Source: Clostridia bacterium
GTDB lineage: Bacteria > Bacillota > Clostridia > Oscillospirales > RGIG8002
DNA: 64,000 nucleotides
Assembly (NCBI GenBank): GCA_017620395.1
Contig: JAFZQJ010000012.1
Coordinates: 1 to 64,000, forward strand
Direction: 5' to 3'
The stretch's first letter is position 1, and every line of letters starts with the position of its first letter. Position numbers and translations under genes: made by a program. Shown here piece after piece: positions 24,528-33,084 of the stretch. The notes below the pieces were generated by a model. It did not search any database, was not told the DNA's origin, and saw only the letters and a program-made list of their open reading frames with translations.

Positions 24528-27500
24528 ATGAAAAAACTGCTGTCATTGATCCTCGCATTCACGCTCTGCCTCTCCGTCTTCACGGTAACGGGGCTGATCG
24601 CGTCCGCAGACGATGAGTTTGACAATCTGATCAACGCGACCGGCGGCGATCTGACCTTCGTCAACGACGCGGAGAACCCGTGGGTGCAGGACACCATATC
24701 CATAGGCAAGTACGGGGTGTCCGCCGGCAACACCGGCATGGATTCCTCATCCTCCTCCGTCACCGCGACGATAAACTTCGCGGAGACGCAGGGGATATTC
24801 TTCACCTGGAAGGTCTCCTCGCAGCAGAAGTGGGACTACCTCGCATTCAGCGTTGACGGCGTCGAAAAGGCGCGTATCAGCGGCGTCGTAGGACCGGAAC
24901 AGCGCGTTTTCGCGGTGGAGCCCGGCGAGCACGTCGTCGCCTGGACCTACGTCAAAGACGAGGCATATTCGCTCTATGACGATCGCGGTTATATCGACGA
25001 AGTATACGTCGGCACTTACAGCGCTTCCGCCGAGAACATAGACGCTCTGCTGAACGACGGCGGCGATCTCTCGTTCGAGAACGACGCCTCCGATCCGTGG
25101 ACTCCCGAAACGGTCTCCGGCGCGTCCGCCGCCAGAAGCGGCAACGCCGGCAAGAGCGCGTCCGAATCCGCGGTCACGCTGAACACTTCGCTCGAAGCGG
25201 GCAAATCGCTCGCCTTCAACTGGGGCGTAAGCAGCGAAAAGGATCACGACCTGCTCATATTCGAGGTCAACGGCGTTGAGGTCGCCTCCATATCCGGCGA
25301 AGTCGCCTACCCGACGGCGTATTCCTACACCGCCGACGAGACGGGCGACTACACCTTCCGCTGGATCTACCGCAAGGATACGCTGAACAGCTTCGGCTCC
25401 GACTGCGGCAGACTCGGCAGCGTGCGCGTCGTCGACTACGCCGCGGTGACCGGCATCGTGACGGTCAAGAACACTACCGTCGCCGTCGGCAAGACGCTCA
25501 AATTGACCTATGCGATGCGTCCGTCGAACGCCACGAACCGCGCCGTCACGTGGACGAGCGACAACGAATCCGTCGCCGCCGTGAGCGCCGACGGCATTGT
25601 GACCGGAGTCTCCTCCGGAACGGCTGACATAACCGTGACGACGGACGAAGGCGGCTTCACGTCCGTCTGCACCGTAACGGTAACGCCCTTCGGCGGCGAT
25701 TACACATACTACGTCGACGCCGACGCGGGCAACGACCGCAACAACGGCAGATCCGCGACCTCGGCGTTCCGCACGCTGAGCAAGGCGTACAGCACGATAT
25801 ATACCAACGTCGGCTCCGGCGCGAGCGTGAAGCTGGTGCTTACCGGCGCGTTCACCGTCGGCGAAGAGCTGAGAGTATTCGATAAGGACGTCAATATCAC
25901 CTCCGCCGCCGGCACCGCCTCCGTCAGGAGGGTTGCCGGTTACAGAGGCCCGCTTTTCCGCGTCAGCGCGGCGGGCAGACTGCGCTTCGGCAACACCGAG
26001 AGCAGCTCGAGCCGCCTCGTCGCCGGCAATTCCTCCGCCGACGCGCCCTGTATTCTCGTCGACGCGGGCGAGTTTATCCTCTATCCGAACGCCGAGATCA
26101 GCGGGAACGTCAGCAGCGTTTCCGGAGCGGGCGTTTACGTCAAGTCCGGCTCCTTCGTGATGGTCGGCGGCAGCGTTTCCGATAACTCCACCTCGCGTTA
26201 CGGCGGCGGCGTTTACGCCGAGGACGGATCGGTCGTTATCAGCGGCGGTTCCGTCAGCGGCGACTCCGCTGCGATCTACGGCGGCGGCGCTTATATCGCG
26301 ACCGCGGTCGAGTATTCGATAGACGAAGAGCTCTTCAGCGGCAATACCGCCGAGAGCTTCAACGATATCTGCTACGGCGAGCCTCCGGCGGCTCCGGTCG
26401 TTTCCGGCGTCGAGGACGGCGCGGAGTATTCGCTCGGCGAATACCCCGACGGCGTCAGCGCGTCATGGACTTCCGAGGCGGAAGCGACGGCGACGCTGAA
26501 CGGCGAGCCCTACGAGCAGGGAACTCCGATAACGGAAGAGGGCGGCTACGTGCTGACCGTCACCGACGGCTTCAGCGTTGTCACGGTCGCGTTCACGCTT
26601 TATACTCCGGTTCAGGATCCCCTCCGCGCCTACGCCTATATCTCCGACAGCGCGAGCGGCGAGACCGGCTTCGTCGGCTTCGATATCTTCGGCGGCTCGG
26701 AGCCCCTGGATTTCGGCGACGTTCAGCATCCGGTCGCGGCGGCGGAATTCGTCGCCGATACGTTCTGCGGATATTCCGAGGACGGATATTTCTTCACTCT
26801 GCCGCCGATTCACCCCGACGAGGGATCGCCTTTCCAATACGTTTCCTGGAGCGACGAGCCCGTCATTACTGACTACACCGTGCTCGATATGACATACAGC
26901 TACGTCCACCGCACGTTTATCGTGCTTCTTGCGGACGATGATAACGCCCGCTTCGTCGCGACCGTCGATCCGGAAACCGGCGAACCCTACGGCATTATCC
27001 CGATCCTCGTCGAGGAGGGCGACGCGCCCATGCTCATGACTGTCGCCGCCGATATGAACGGCGCGTTCTACGCTATCGGCGCGGGCGACGAAGCCGCGCT
27101 CTGGACGGTCACCGGCGAGCGCGAAGACGGAGCGGTCGTCGGCAAGCTCTTCGACCTCGGGGTCGAGGCGTACTACCTGCAGTCGATGACCTTCGACAGA
27201 AGCACCGGCCGCCTCTACTGGGCGCAGTGCGGCAGAGAGACCGGCGGCGTTTATGAGATAGACCTTGAGAACGAGGCGTGCAATTTCATCGGCGCGCCCG
27301 TCGGCGCCGACGCCGAGCTGACCGCCTTCGTCATCCCCTACAGCGTGGATACCGAAACGGAGCACGTATCGGAGGACGGCCGCTTCATCTACAAGCTGCT
27401 GCCCGCGGGCGGCGCGGAGATCGCCGGCTACGTCTTCAAGAACGACGCCGGCGAGCCGAACTTTGAGAAGTTCGACGACGATACCTTCCTCGTGGAGGTT

Positions 27501-28388
27501 CCCGGCGAGATCGACGGCTATACCGTGCTTTCGATAGGCAAATACGCCTTCCGCGACCGCTCGGTCGGCGAAGACCCCGACACGTATATGCAGATAGGCA
27601 GGGCGGTCCTGCCGGAGAGCGTTGAGACCGTCGGCTACGGCGCCTTCCGCGGCTGCGTCAGCCTGAAGGAGATCGAGTTCGGCGGGCAGGAGCGCGAGAT
27701 AGGCGACTACGCCTTCTACCAGTGCAGCTCGCTGACGGACGTCAATATCCCGTGGCCGACCGAAACCATCGGCTACGGAGCGTTCTCGGAGTGCGCCGGA
27801 CTTGAGAAGGTCACCGTCAGCGGCCAGACCGAAAACTTCGGCGATTACGTCTTCTATAACGTTTCCGGGAACTTCGAGCTGTGGGGACACTGGCCGTCCG
27901 CGGCCTACGATTACGCGCAGGCGAACGGCCTGACCTTCCGCGACCTCGATCCTTACGAAGCGCCGGTCGTTTCCGGCGTTGAGGAGGGCGGCAGATACGC
28001 GCTTTCCGAACTGCCCGAGGGCGTCGCGATCACCTGGACCGCGATGCGCGTCGAGTCCGTCGCGCTGGACGGCGAGGCGTACGAGGAGGGAACTCCGATA
28101 ACCGCGCTCGGCGACCACGTCTTCACGATCACCGACGGCAGAACGGAGGTCACCGTAACCTTCACCGTCGTCGAGACGGCGTATATGAAGGGCGACTTCG
28201 ACTTTGACGGCGAGATCAGCGTCAACGACGCGCTGCGCGCGCTCCGCATCGCCGCGAGGCTCGCGGAGGAAACTCCCGAAGCAATCGCCATCGGCGACGT
28301 CGACGGCGACGGCGAGATCAGCGTCAACGACGCGCTGATGATCCTGCGCGTCGCGGCGAAGCTGGCCGACCAGAGCAGTCTGGGATAA
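24528..28388 (+). CDS. Large multidomain secreted protein with BspA-type LRR and dockerin
   Basis: A 1286-residue exported protein. After a signal peptide (1-25) come two copies of a ~130-residue beta domain (about 30-160 and 168-300; GGDLTFVNDA versus GGDLSFENDA). Next are a BIG2 Ig-like domain (about 305-385), a right-handed beta-helix (about 390-610), and an Ig-like domain (620-690) of the type also seen in the dockerin phosphoesterase. A beta-propeller-like stretch (700-935), BspA-type leucine-rich repeats (about 1000-1130; IGDYAFYQCSSL), a second Ig-like domain (1140-1215) and a dockerin (1222-1280) complete it. It probably binds host or plant material. AAGGAGG precedes the ATG. The domain calls are good, the ligand is unknown. 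Confidence 0.92.
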   Translation: MKKLLSLILAFTLCLSVFTVTGLIASADDEFDNLINATGGDLTFVNDAENPWVQDTISIGKYGVSAGNTGMDSSSSSVTATINFAETQGIFFTWKVSSQQKWDYLAFSVDGVEKARISGVVGPEQRVFAVEPGEHVVAWTYVKDEAYSLYDDRGYIDEVYVGTYSASAENIDALLNDGGDLSFENDASDPWTPETVSGASAARSGNAGKSASESAVTLNTSLEAGKSLAFNWGVSSEKDHDLLIFEVNGVEVASISGEVAYPTAYSYTADETGDYTFRWIYRKDTLNSFGSDCGRLGSVRVVDYAAVTGIVTVKNTTVAVGKTLKLTYAMRPSNATNRAVTWTSDNESVAAVSADGIVTGVSSGTADITVTTDEGGFTSVCTVTVTPFGGDYTYYVDADAGNDRNNGRSATSAFRTLSKAYSTIYTNVGSGASVKLVLTGAFTVGEELRVFDKDVNITSAAGTASVRRVAGYRGPLFRVSAAGRLRFGNTESSSSRLVAGNSSADAPCILVDAGEFILYPNAEISGNVSSVSGAGVYVKSGSFVMVGGSVSDNSTSRYGGGVYAEDGSVVISGGSVSGDSAAIYGGGAYIATAVEYSIDEELFSGNTAESFNDICYGEPPAAPVVSGVEDGAEYSLGEYPDGVSASWTSEAEATATLNGEPYEQGTPITEEGGYVLTVTDGFSVVTVAFTLYTPVQDPLRAYAYISDSASGETGFVGFDIFGGSEPLDFGDVQHPVAAAEFVADTFCGYSEDGYFFTLPPIHPDEGSPFQYVSWSDEPVITDYTVLDMTYSYVHRTFIVLLADDDNARFVATVDPETGEPYGIIPILVEEGDAPMLMTVAADMNGAFYAIGAGDEAALWTVTGEREDGAVVGKLFDLGVEAYYLQSMTFDRSTGRLYWAQCGRETGGVYEIDLENEACNFIGAPVGADAELTAFVIPYSVDTETEHVSEDGRFIYKLLPAGGAEIAGYVFKNDAGEPNFEKFDDDTFLVEVPGEIDGYTVLSIGKYAFRDRSVGEDPDTYMQIGRAVLPESVETVGYGAFRGCVSLKEIEFGGQEREIGDYAFYQCSSLTDVNIPWPTETIGYGAFSECAGLEKVTVSGQTENFGDYVFYNVSGNFELWGHWPSAAYDYAQANGLTFRDLDPYEAPVVSGVEEGGRYALSELPEGVAITWTAMRVESVALDGEAYEEGTPITALGDHVFTITDGRTEVTVTFTVVETAYMKGDFDFDGEISVNDALRALRIAARLAEETPEAIAIGDVDGDGEISVNDALMILRVAAKLADQSSLG

Positions 28389-28540
28389 CGTAAAAGCGGG
28401 TCTTTTCGGCCCTTTTCGGCTTGTCGTCCTCGGCAGGCAAACAAGAGCAGCCCGGGATAACGCGCCGATAAGTTCAAATCGCGGAGCGATTTGCTCCTCA
28501 ATTATTCATTATTAAGTATTAAGTTTTCAGTATTCATTAC

Positions 28541-28562
28541 GCACCGCGCATCTGCGCGGTGC
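28541..28562. other. GC hairpin just before tRNA-Pro
   Basis: Perfect 9-bp stem GCACCGCGC / GCGCGGTGC with a 4-nt loop, six bases before the tRNA. There is no T run. The preceding 150 bp hold only short palindromes (for example CAAATCGC/GCGATTTG, 28476-28494) and AT-rich direct repeats of ATTATTAAGTATTAAG type. Confidence 0.45.
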
Positions 28563-28568
28563 GCTTAT

Positions 28569-28644
28569 CCGGGTGTAGCCCAGTTGGTAGGGCGCCGGCT
28601 TTGGGAGCCGGAAGCCGGGAGTTCGAGTCTCCCCACTCGGACCA
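28569..28644 (+). tRNA. tRNA-Pro (anticodon UGG)
   Basis: Complete cloverleaf with encoded CCA. The acceptor stem CCGGGTG pairs with CACTCGG (one G-T pair). The D arm is GCCCAGTTGGTAGGGC, the anticodon stem CCGGC/GCCGG encloses the loop TTTGGGA (anticodon TGG), and the T arm GGGAG-TTCGAGT-CTCCC is present. It decodes CCN proline codons, mainly CCA and CCG. Confidence 0.97.
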
Positions 28645-28680
28645 TGCAAAAGGCGCTTGCGAAGGCAGGCGCCTTTTGCA
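28645..28680 (+). terminator. Hairpin terminator after tRNA-Pro
   Basis: Perfect 12-bp stem TGCAAAAGGCGC / GCGCCTTTTGCA with a 12-nt loop begins right after the tRNA CCA end. The T run lies within the 3' arm. It probably ends or processes the tRNA transcript. Confidence 0.65.
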
Positions 28681-28685
28681 ATGAT

Positions 28686-28795
28686 ATCCGTTCCCCGCGG
28701 AACGGATGATATACGCTTGCGCGGATGATATACGCCTGCGCGGATGATATACGCCTGCGGCGTATTAAGAAACGGATATCATATCATATCCGCCC
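28686..28795. repeat. Hairpin array with GATATAC linkers (array 2)
   Basis: A hairpin CCGTTCC/GGAACGG is followed by three near-identical 18-bp tandem units reading GCGGATGATATACGCCTG, then ATATCATATCATATCC. The GATATA/ATATCA linkers resemble those of the arrays at 7.7 and 57.3 kb. Confidence 0.65.
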
Positions 28796-28861
28796 AGAGG
28801 GGAGGGCGTTTTTTCACCGGCCTTGAAGCGGTTGAAAAAACCGTCCGGATTCAACTAATTA

Positions 28862-28890
28862 TTGACACGTTCGGCGGCGCGTGTTATAAT
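28862..28890 (+). promoter_or_regulatory. Consensus promoter of the sensor kinase operon
   Basis: TTGACA (28862-28867), 17-bp spacer, TATAAT (28885-28890): a perfect sigma-A consensus. A second TATAAT lies at 28898-28903. Transcription should begin near 28897. Confidence 0.88.
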
Positions 28891-28896
28891 AAGATG

Positions 28897-29051
28897 CTAT
28901 AATATAGAATCGGAACGAATATACCGGAAGCCGTTCCGGACGGAGCGACCGCGGAGAGGAAACTCCCGAAAAGGCGGCCGTAAGGGCGGCTCTGAAATAC
29001 AGACGTGTGACCGGCGGCTCTTTACGTTGCGGTAAAAGGCGGTGAAAAGTT
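28897..29051 (+). promoter_or_regulatory. Structured 5' leader of the sensor kinase gene, unclassified
   Basis: About 155 nt of GC-rich leader between a perfect promoter and the kinase ATG. It contains a hairpin CCGGAA/TTCCGG (28924-28939), then GGAGAGGAAACTCCC and GGCGGCCGTAAGGGCGGC segments able to pair with each other and with flanking GACCGC. I could not match it to a riboswitch class. It may be a structured regulatory leader or simply a long untranslated region. Confidence 0.4.
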
Positions 29052-31583
29052 ATGAAGAGAATGGGAATAATCATAATAAACGTACTCATTATGGTCGCTA
29101 TTCTGCTTTTTGTTGTCGTTTATACCATATTTGAGAACAGGATCAACCTTCAGAGACAAACCGAGCATTTCGAAAACACCACCGCCGCCATGGAGCGCGT
29201 CACCGAGAACTATCTTGAGGGCGAACAGCGCGTCTGCGACGTATGGGCGCGGTACATAAACAGCCGTGAAATGTCCATGGAGGAGGCCGCCGATTATATC
29301 CGTATTTCTCACGTGCTGCCGAACGCGTCCGCCCATCTGGTTTATCTCGACAGTAAAAAGGGCGTATCGACGCGTCCCCATCCGGGCACCGGCGAGTACG
29401 AAGTGTCTTATAAGAACATGGAATTCCTGAACGACACGGCGTGGATATCGGATATCGGCGACTCCATCAATATCTCCCGCGCCTATACCAACCCGATGAA
29501 CGGCGAACAGTCTCTCGCCTTCTGCAACAGGATCACCCTCCGCGGCTCCGGAGACGGCGCCGCTGAAGAGGCCGTTCTGCTCCGCGTGCTGCCCATATCC
29601 GAGCTGGAGCAGAAGTGGATATTCCCGCAGGAGGAGTTCGAGAACGCGGAGATCACCCTGATAGATTTCGACGGCGACTATCTCATAAAAAGCAAGACGT
29701 TCAAAAACTCGAACTTTTTCGAGTTCTATAAGTCGTATAACCCGTCGGATCCGGCGCTTCTCGAGAGCCTTCACTCCGAAATGACCTCCTCCACGGGCTC
29801 GGTTACGATACTGAACTCCCGCGGAGAAGAAATGCTGCTCGCCTACACTCCGATCGCCGAGTCGGTCGAGTGGACGCTGCTCAGTATCATCCCGAAGACG
29901 GATCTGAAAGTAAACACGCAGAACTGGATCCTGATCGGCGTTATTTCCGCCGGTCTGCTGGTGCTGTTCGTCATAGACATGCTCTTCGTCCGGCAATTCA
30001 ACAAAAAGCTGCGGAAAGCGGCGATGGAGGCGGAGTCCGCCAACAAAGCGAAGACCGATTTCCTTTCCACCATGTCGCACGACATCCGCACTCCGATGAA
30101 CGCCATCATCGGTCTGACGACGATCGCGCAGAAGAACCTCGGCGATCCCGAGGCGACGGGAGAAAGCCTCCGCAAGATCGGCCTTGCCGGCAACCACCTG
30201 CTGACGCTGATAAACGATATCCTGGATATATCCAAGGTCGAGAGCGGAAAGCTGAATCTGTCGCCCGTGACGTTCTCCATAGTCGAAACGGTCGAGAATC
30301 TCGTCAACCTGTCTCAGCCGATGGTCAAAGAGAAGAATATAGATTTCAACTTCCGCGTCAACCGCATGGAAAAGGAATATCTTTACGCCGATCAGCTCAG
30401 GCTGAATCAGATCTATATCAATATCCTTTCCAACGCCGTCAAATACACCGAGCCGGGCGGCAGCGTCAGCGTGGATATGAAGGAAGAGGAAAGCCCCGCC
30501 GACGGCTGCGTCAGACTGACGTATCGGGTTTCCGATACCGGAATCGGTATGACTCCGGAGTTTATGGAAAGAATGTTCCAGCCGTTTTCACGCCAGACTG
30601 ACAGCCGCGTGAACAGCATTCAGGGCACCGGACTCGGCCTTGCGATCACGAAGAGGATGGTCGATCTGATGGGCGGAACGATCGAGTGCCAAAGCGAGCC
30701 CGGCAAGGGAACGACCTTTAACGTCGTCATAGACATTCCCGTATCCGACAGACAGAGAGAGGATATGCGGCTCGATCCGATCGACGTTCTGGTCGTCGAC
30801 GACGACGAAGTGCTCCTCAAGACGGCCGAGGATACGCTCGAATCCATGGGCGCGAAGGTCGAATGCGCGAAGAGCGGCGCGGAGGCGCTCGGTATGATTT
30901 CCGTGCGCCGCGGCGAGGGACGGAGCTTCGACGTTATCATACTCGACTGGAAGATGCCGGATATGAACGGGATCGAAACGGTGCGCCGGATCCGGTCGGA
31001 GATAGACGAGAACGTCCCCGTTCTGCTCATATCCGCCTACGACACATCCGAAGTCGAAGAAGAGGCGAAGAAGGCGGGAGCCAACGGCTTCGTCAGCAAG
31101 CCGCTTTTCCGCTCCACGCTTTATGACAAGATAAGCCAGCTGCTCGGAAAAGAAATCAAATCCGCCGAGCCGGAGGACGATTATTCCGATCTTGACGGAG
31201 TGCACGTCCTCGTGGCGGAGGATAACGATATCAACTGGGAGATCATAAACGCGATGCTCGGCATGTTCGGCGTGACCGCGGAGCGCGCCGAGAACGGCCG
31301 CGTCTGCGTCGATAAGATGAAAGAGGCCGAGGAAGGGCGCTACACGCTGATATTCATGGACGTGCAGATGCCTGAAATGAACGGCCTCGACGCCACGAAA
31401 GAGATCCGCAAACTGGAGAAGCCGTGGGCGGCGTCGATCCCGATAATCGCGATGACGGCCGACGCTTTCTCCGAAAACGTCACCGAGTGCCTTAACGCGG
31501 GCATGAACGGACATATCGCCAAGCCCGTGGACGTCAAGCTTGTTATCAAGGAAATCCGTAAGATAAAAGAAAGGGAGAACTGA
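29052..31583 (+). CDS. Hybrid sensor histidine kinase with two receiver domains
   Basis: An 843-residue membrane sensor kinase. One helix near residues 7-27 and another near 297-317 flank a ~270-residue extracellular sensing domain. The cytoplasmic part has HisKA (FLSTMSHDIRTPMN, phosphoaccepting His near 342), HATPase (NILSNAVKY, DTGIGM, GTGLGLAI), and two receiver domains starting near 577 (VVDDDE, DWKMPDMNG) and 717 (VAEDNDIN, DVQMPEMNG). There is no HPt domain, so phosphate must leave through a separate HPt protein; one is encoded at 50512. It is followed 2 bp later by a solute-binding lipoprotein gene, which may supply its ligand. The weak AGGCGGTGAAAAG precedes the ATG. Confidence 0.95.
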   Translation: MKRMGIIIINVLIMVAILLFVVVYTIFENRINLQRQTEHFENTTAAMERVTENYLEGEQRVCDVWARYINSREMSMEEAADYIRISHVLPNASAHLVYLDSKKGVSTRPHPGTGEYEVSYKNMEFLNDTAWISDIGDSINISRAYTNPMNGEQSLAFCNRITLRGSGDGAAEEAVLLRVLPISELEQKWIFPQEEFENAEITLIDFDGDYLIKSKTFKNSNFFEFYKSYNPSDPALLESLHSEMTSSTGSVTILNSRGEEMLLAYTPIAESVEWTLLSIIPKTDLKVNTQNWILIGVISAGLLVLFVIDMLFVRQFNKKLRKAAMEAESANKAKTDFLSTMSHDIRTPMNAIIGLTTIAQKNLGDPEATGESLRKIGLAGNHLLTLINDILDISKVESGKLNLSPVTFSIVETVENLVNLSQPMVKEKNIDFNFRVNRMEKEYLYADQLRLNQIYINILSNAVKYTEPGGSVSVDMKEEESPADGCVRLTYRVSDTGIGMTPEFMERMFQPFSRQTDSRVNSIQGTGLGLAITKRMVDLMGGTIECQSEPGKGTTFNVVIDIPVSDRQREDMRLDPIDVLVVDDDEVLLKTAEDTLESMGAKVECAKSGAEALGMISVRRGEGRSFDVIILDWKMPDMNGIETVRRIRSEIDENVPVLLISAYDTSEVEEEAKKAGANGFVSKPLFRSTLYDKISQLLGKEIKSAEPEDDYSDLDGVHVLVAEDNDINWEIINAMLGMFGVTAERAENGRVCVDKMKEAEEGRYTLIFMDVQMPEMNGLDATKEIRKLEKPWAASIPIIAMTADAFSENVTECLNAGMNGHIAKPVDVKLVIKEIRKIKEREN

Positions 31584-31585
31584 AA

Positions 31586-32875
31586 ATGAAAAAAATCTTC
31601 AGCATCATTCTGGCGGCGCTGATGATCCTCGGCTCGGCCGCCTGCAGCTCCGCGAATCAGCCGGAGGAGCAGAAAGGCTTTGAACCCGGGCTGGACGCCG
31701 CCACCGCGTGTAAGATCAGCGTAGTGGGAACTTACAGCAACTTCGAGGCGCTCGAAGCGGAATTCGACCGCTTCAACGAGTTTTACCCGAACGTTGAACT
31801 GAGCTACACGAAGATCGACGACTACAACAATTCGATCGCCACCGTCCTTGACGGAAACGACGCGCCGAACATCTTCTTTTCATTCAGCTGGATGACCGGC
31901 AACGCCGCTTACGACGGGGTTTTCGCGCATATGGAAAACCTTGCCGACGAAGCTCTCGGGCTCGATCTGAACTGCATCCGTCCCGGCCTTATCGCCCGCG
32001 ACGCGCAGGGAGCTGTTCTGATGGTCCCGGTCTTCTCGACGTCCTACGGGATGCTGATCAACAACGATCTGTTTGAAAAAGAGGGGCTCAAGGTTCCCGC
32101 GACCTTGCAGGAGCTTTTCGACGTCTGCGCCGCGTTCCGCGAAAAAGGATACGCCAGCCCGATGATGGGATACAGCGTGAAGTCATCCGGCTGCCTGATG
32201 AATACGGTCGTTTACCCGCTTTTCGCGGCAACTCTCGCCGAGCATCCGGAGATGGTAGCTCCCGCAAATAAATGCGATCCCGCGGCGGGTGAATATATGC
32301 GCCCGGCTCTCGAGGTGCTCTCTCAGCTGATCGATAAGGGATGCGTCAATCTGGAAGAATGCGACAAGATCGCCGATAACTATACCGAAGTTATCCTGCG
32401 CTTCTTCGAGGGTGACGTTCCGATGATGATCTGCACGGGCGATACGGTATCCGGCACGGGCAAACGTGAAAGCCAGTCCGAAGCATTTACCGCGCATCCG
32501 TTCACCTATACCTTTGCTCCGATCCCGACGACCGACAAGGGCGGGTATTTCCTTGACAGTCCTTCCGTTCAGTTTTCTGTCAACAGTTCCTGCGAGAATC
32601 TGGATATGACGAACGAGTTTATGCGCTTCCTCATTTCAAAGACCGAGCTGAATCAGATGGCGTCCGTAAAGCGTCTGATCACGCCGTCGACGGACCTTTC
32701 TTTCGATAAGGTCTACGCTCCCGTCGGCGAGGTCGAATCCGACCTTATCATCTCTCCGACCGAGCTCGGGATCGAGGATACGCTCGCCGTTCAGATCCGC
32801 CTCGCCTCCTTCAAGGTCGCGAAGGGAGAGCTGACGATCGACGAAGCGGCGGCGAAATACGGCAGCCTTGAATAA
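31586..32875 (+). CDS. Orphan ABC-type solute-binding lipoprotein
   Basis: A 429-residue family 1 extracellular solute-binding protein, the type that binds sugars or oligosaccharides. The N-terminal lipobox ends SAAC (residues 17-20). Typical elements include EFDRFNEFYPNVELSYT, YGMLINNDLFEKEGL and PATLQELFDVCAAF. No permease or ATPase gene is adjacent. It starts 2 bp after the sensor kinase stop with its own GGGAG site, so the two are one operon. A likely role is presenting ligand to the kinase rather than feeding a transporter, though a distant transporter cannot be excluded. A strong terminator follows. Confidence 0.93.
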   Translation: MKKIFSIILAALMILGSAACSSANQPEEQKGFEPGLDAATACKISVVGTYSNFEALEAEFDRFNEFYPNVELSYTKIDDYNNSIATVLDGNDAPNIFFSFSWMTGNAAYDGVFAHMENLADEALGLDLNCIRPGLIARDAQGAVLMVPVFSTSYGMLINNDLFEKEGLKVPATLQELFDVCAAFREKGYASPMMGYSVKSSGCLMNTVVYPLFAATLAEHPEMVAPANKCDPAAGEYMRPALEVLSQLIDKGCVNLEECDKIADNYTEVILRFFEGDVPMMICTGDTVSGTGKRESQSEAFTAHPFTYTFAPIPTTDKGGYFLDSPSVQFSVNSSCENLDMTNEFMRFLISKTELNQMASVKRLITPSTDLSFDKVYAPVGEVESDLIISPTELGIEDTLAVQIRLASFKVAKGELTIDEAAAKYGSLE

Positions 32876-32940
32876 GCGGCAGACCGCGCGTTTCGGGTTT
32901 ATCCGCGTCCGCGGATGACCGCCGTTCGGACTTATAAAGC

Positions 32941-32983
32941 AAAACCTCTTTCGCTCACCATGGTGAGCGAAAGAGGTTTTTTA
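32941..32983 (+). terminator. Strong terminator after the kinase/binding-protein operon
   Basis: A 40-bp perfect palindrome (centre CCATGG at 32958-32963) with arms of AAAACCTCTTTCGCTCACCA type, followed by TTTTTT. It separates this operon from the CDF exporter. Confidence 0.9.
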
Positions 32984-33012
32984 TTGCCAACGCCGCCGAT
33001 ATATGCTATAAT
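32984..33012 (+). promoter_or_regulatory. Promoter of the CDF exporter gene
   Basis: TTGCCA (32984-32989), 17-bp spacer, TATAAT (33007-33012), directly after the upstream terminator T run. The ATG is 72 bp downstream. Confidence 0.8.
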
Positions 33013-33084
33013 CCTTTTATCGGCCGCGAAAAGAGCGCGAAGCGGGTCACGCAAAAGGCCCCGCCGCTCTGATAAGGAGAAAAT

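Noticed and set aside
28897-29051. Second c-di-GMP or a glycine riboswitch before the sensor kinase
   Set aside because: The ACGCAAAGC block of GEMM and the conserved glycine-aptamer blocks are absent.
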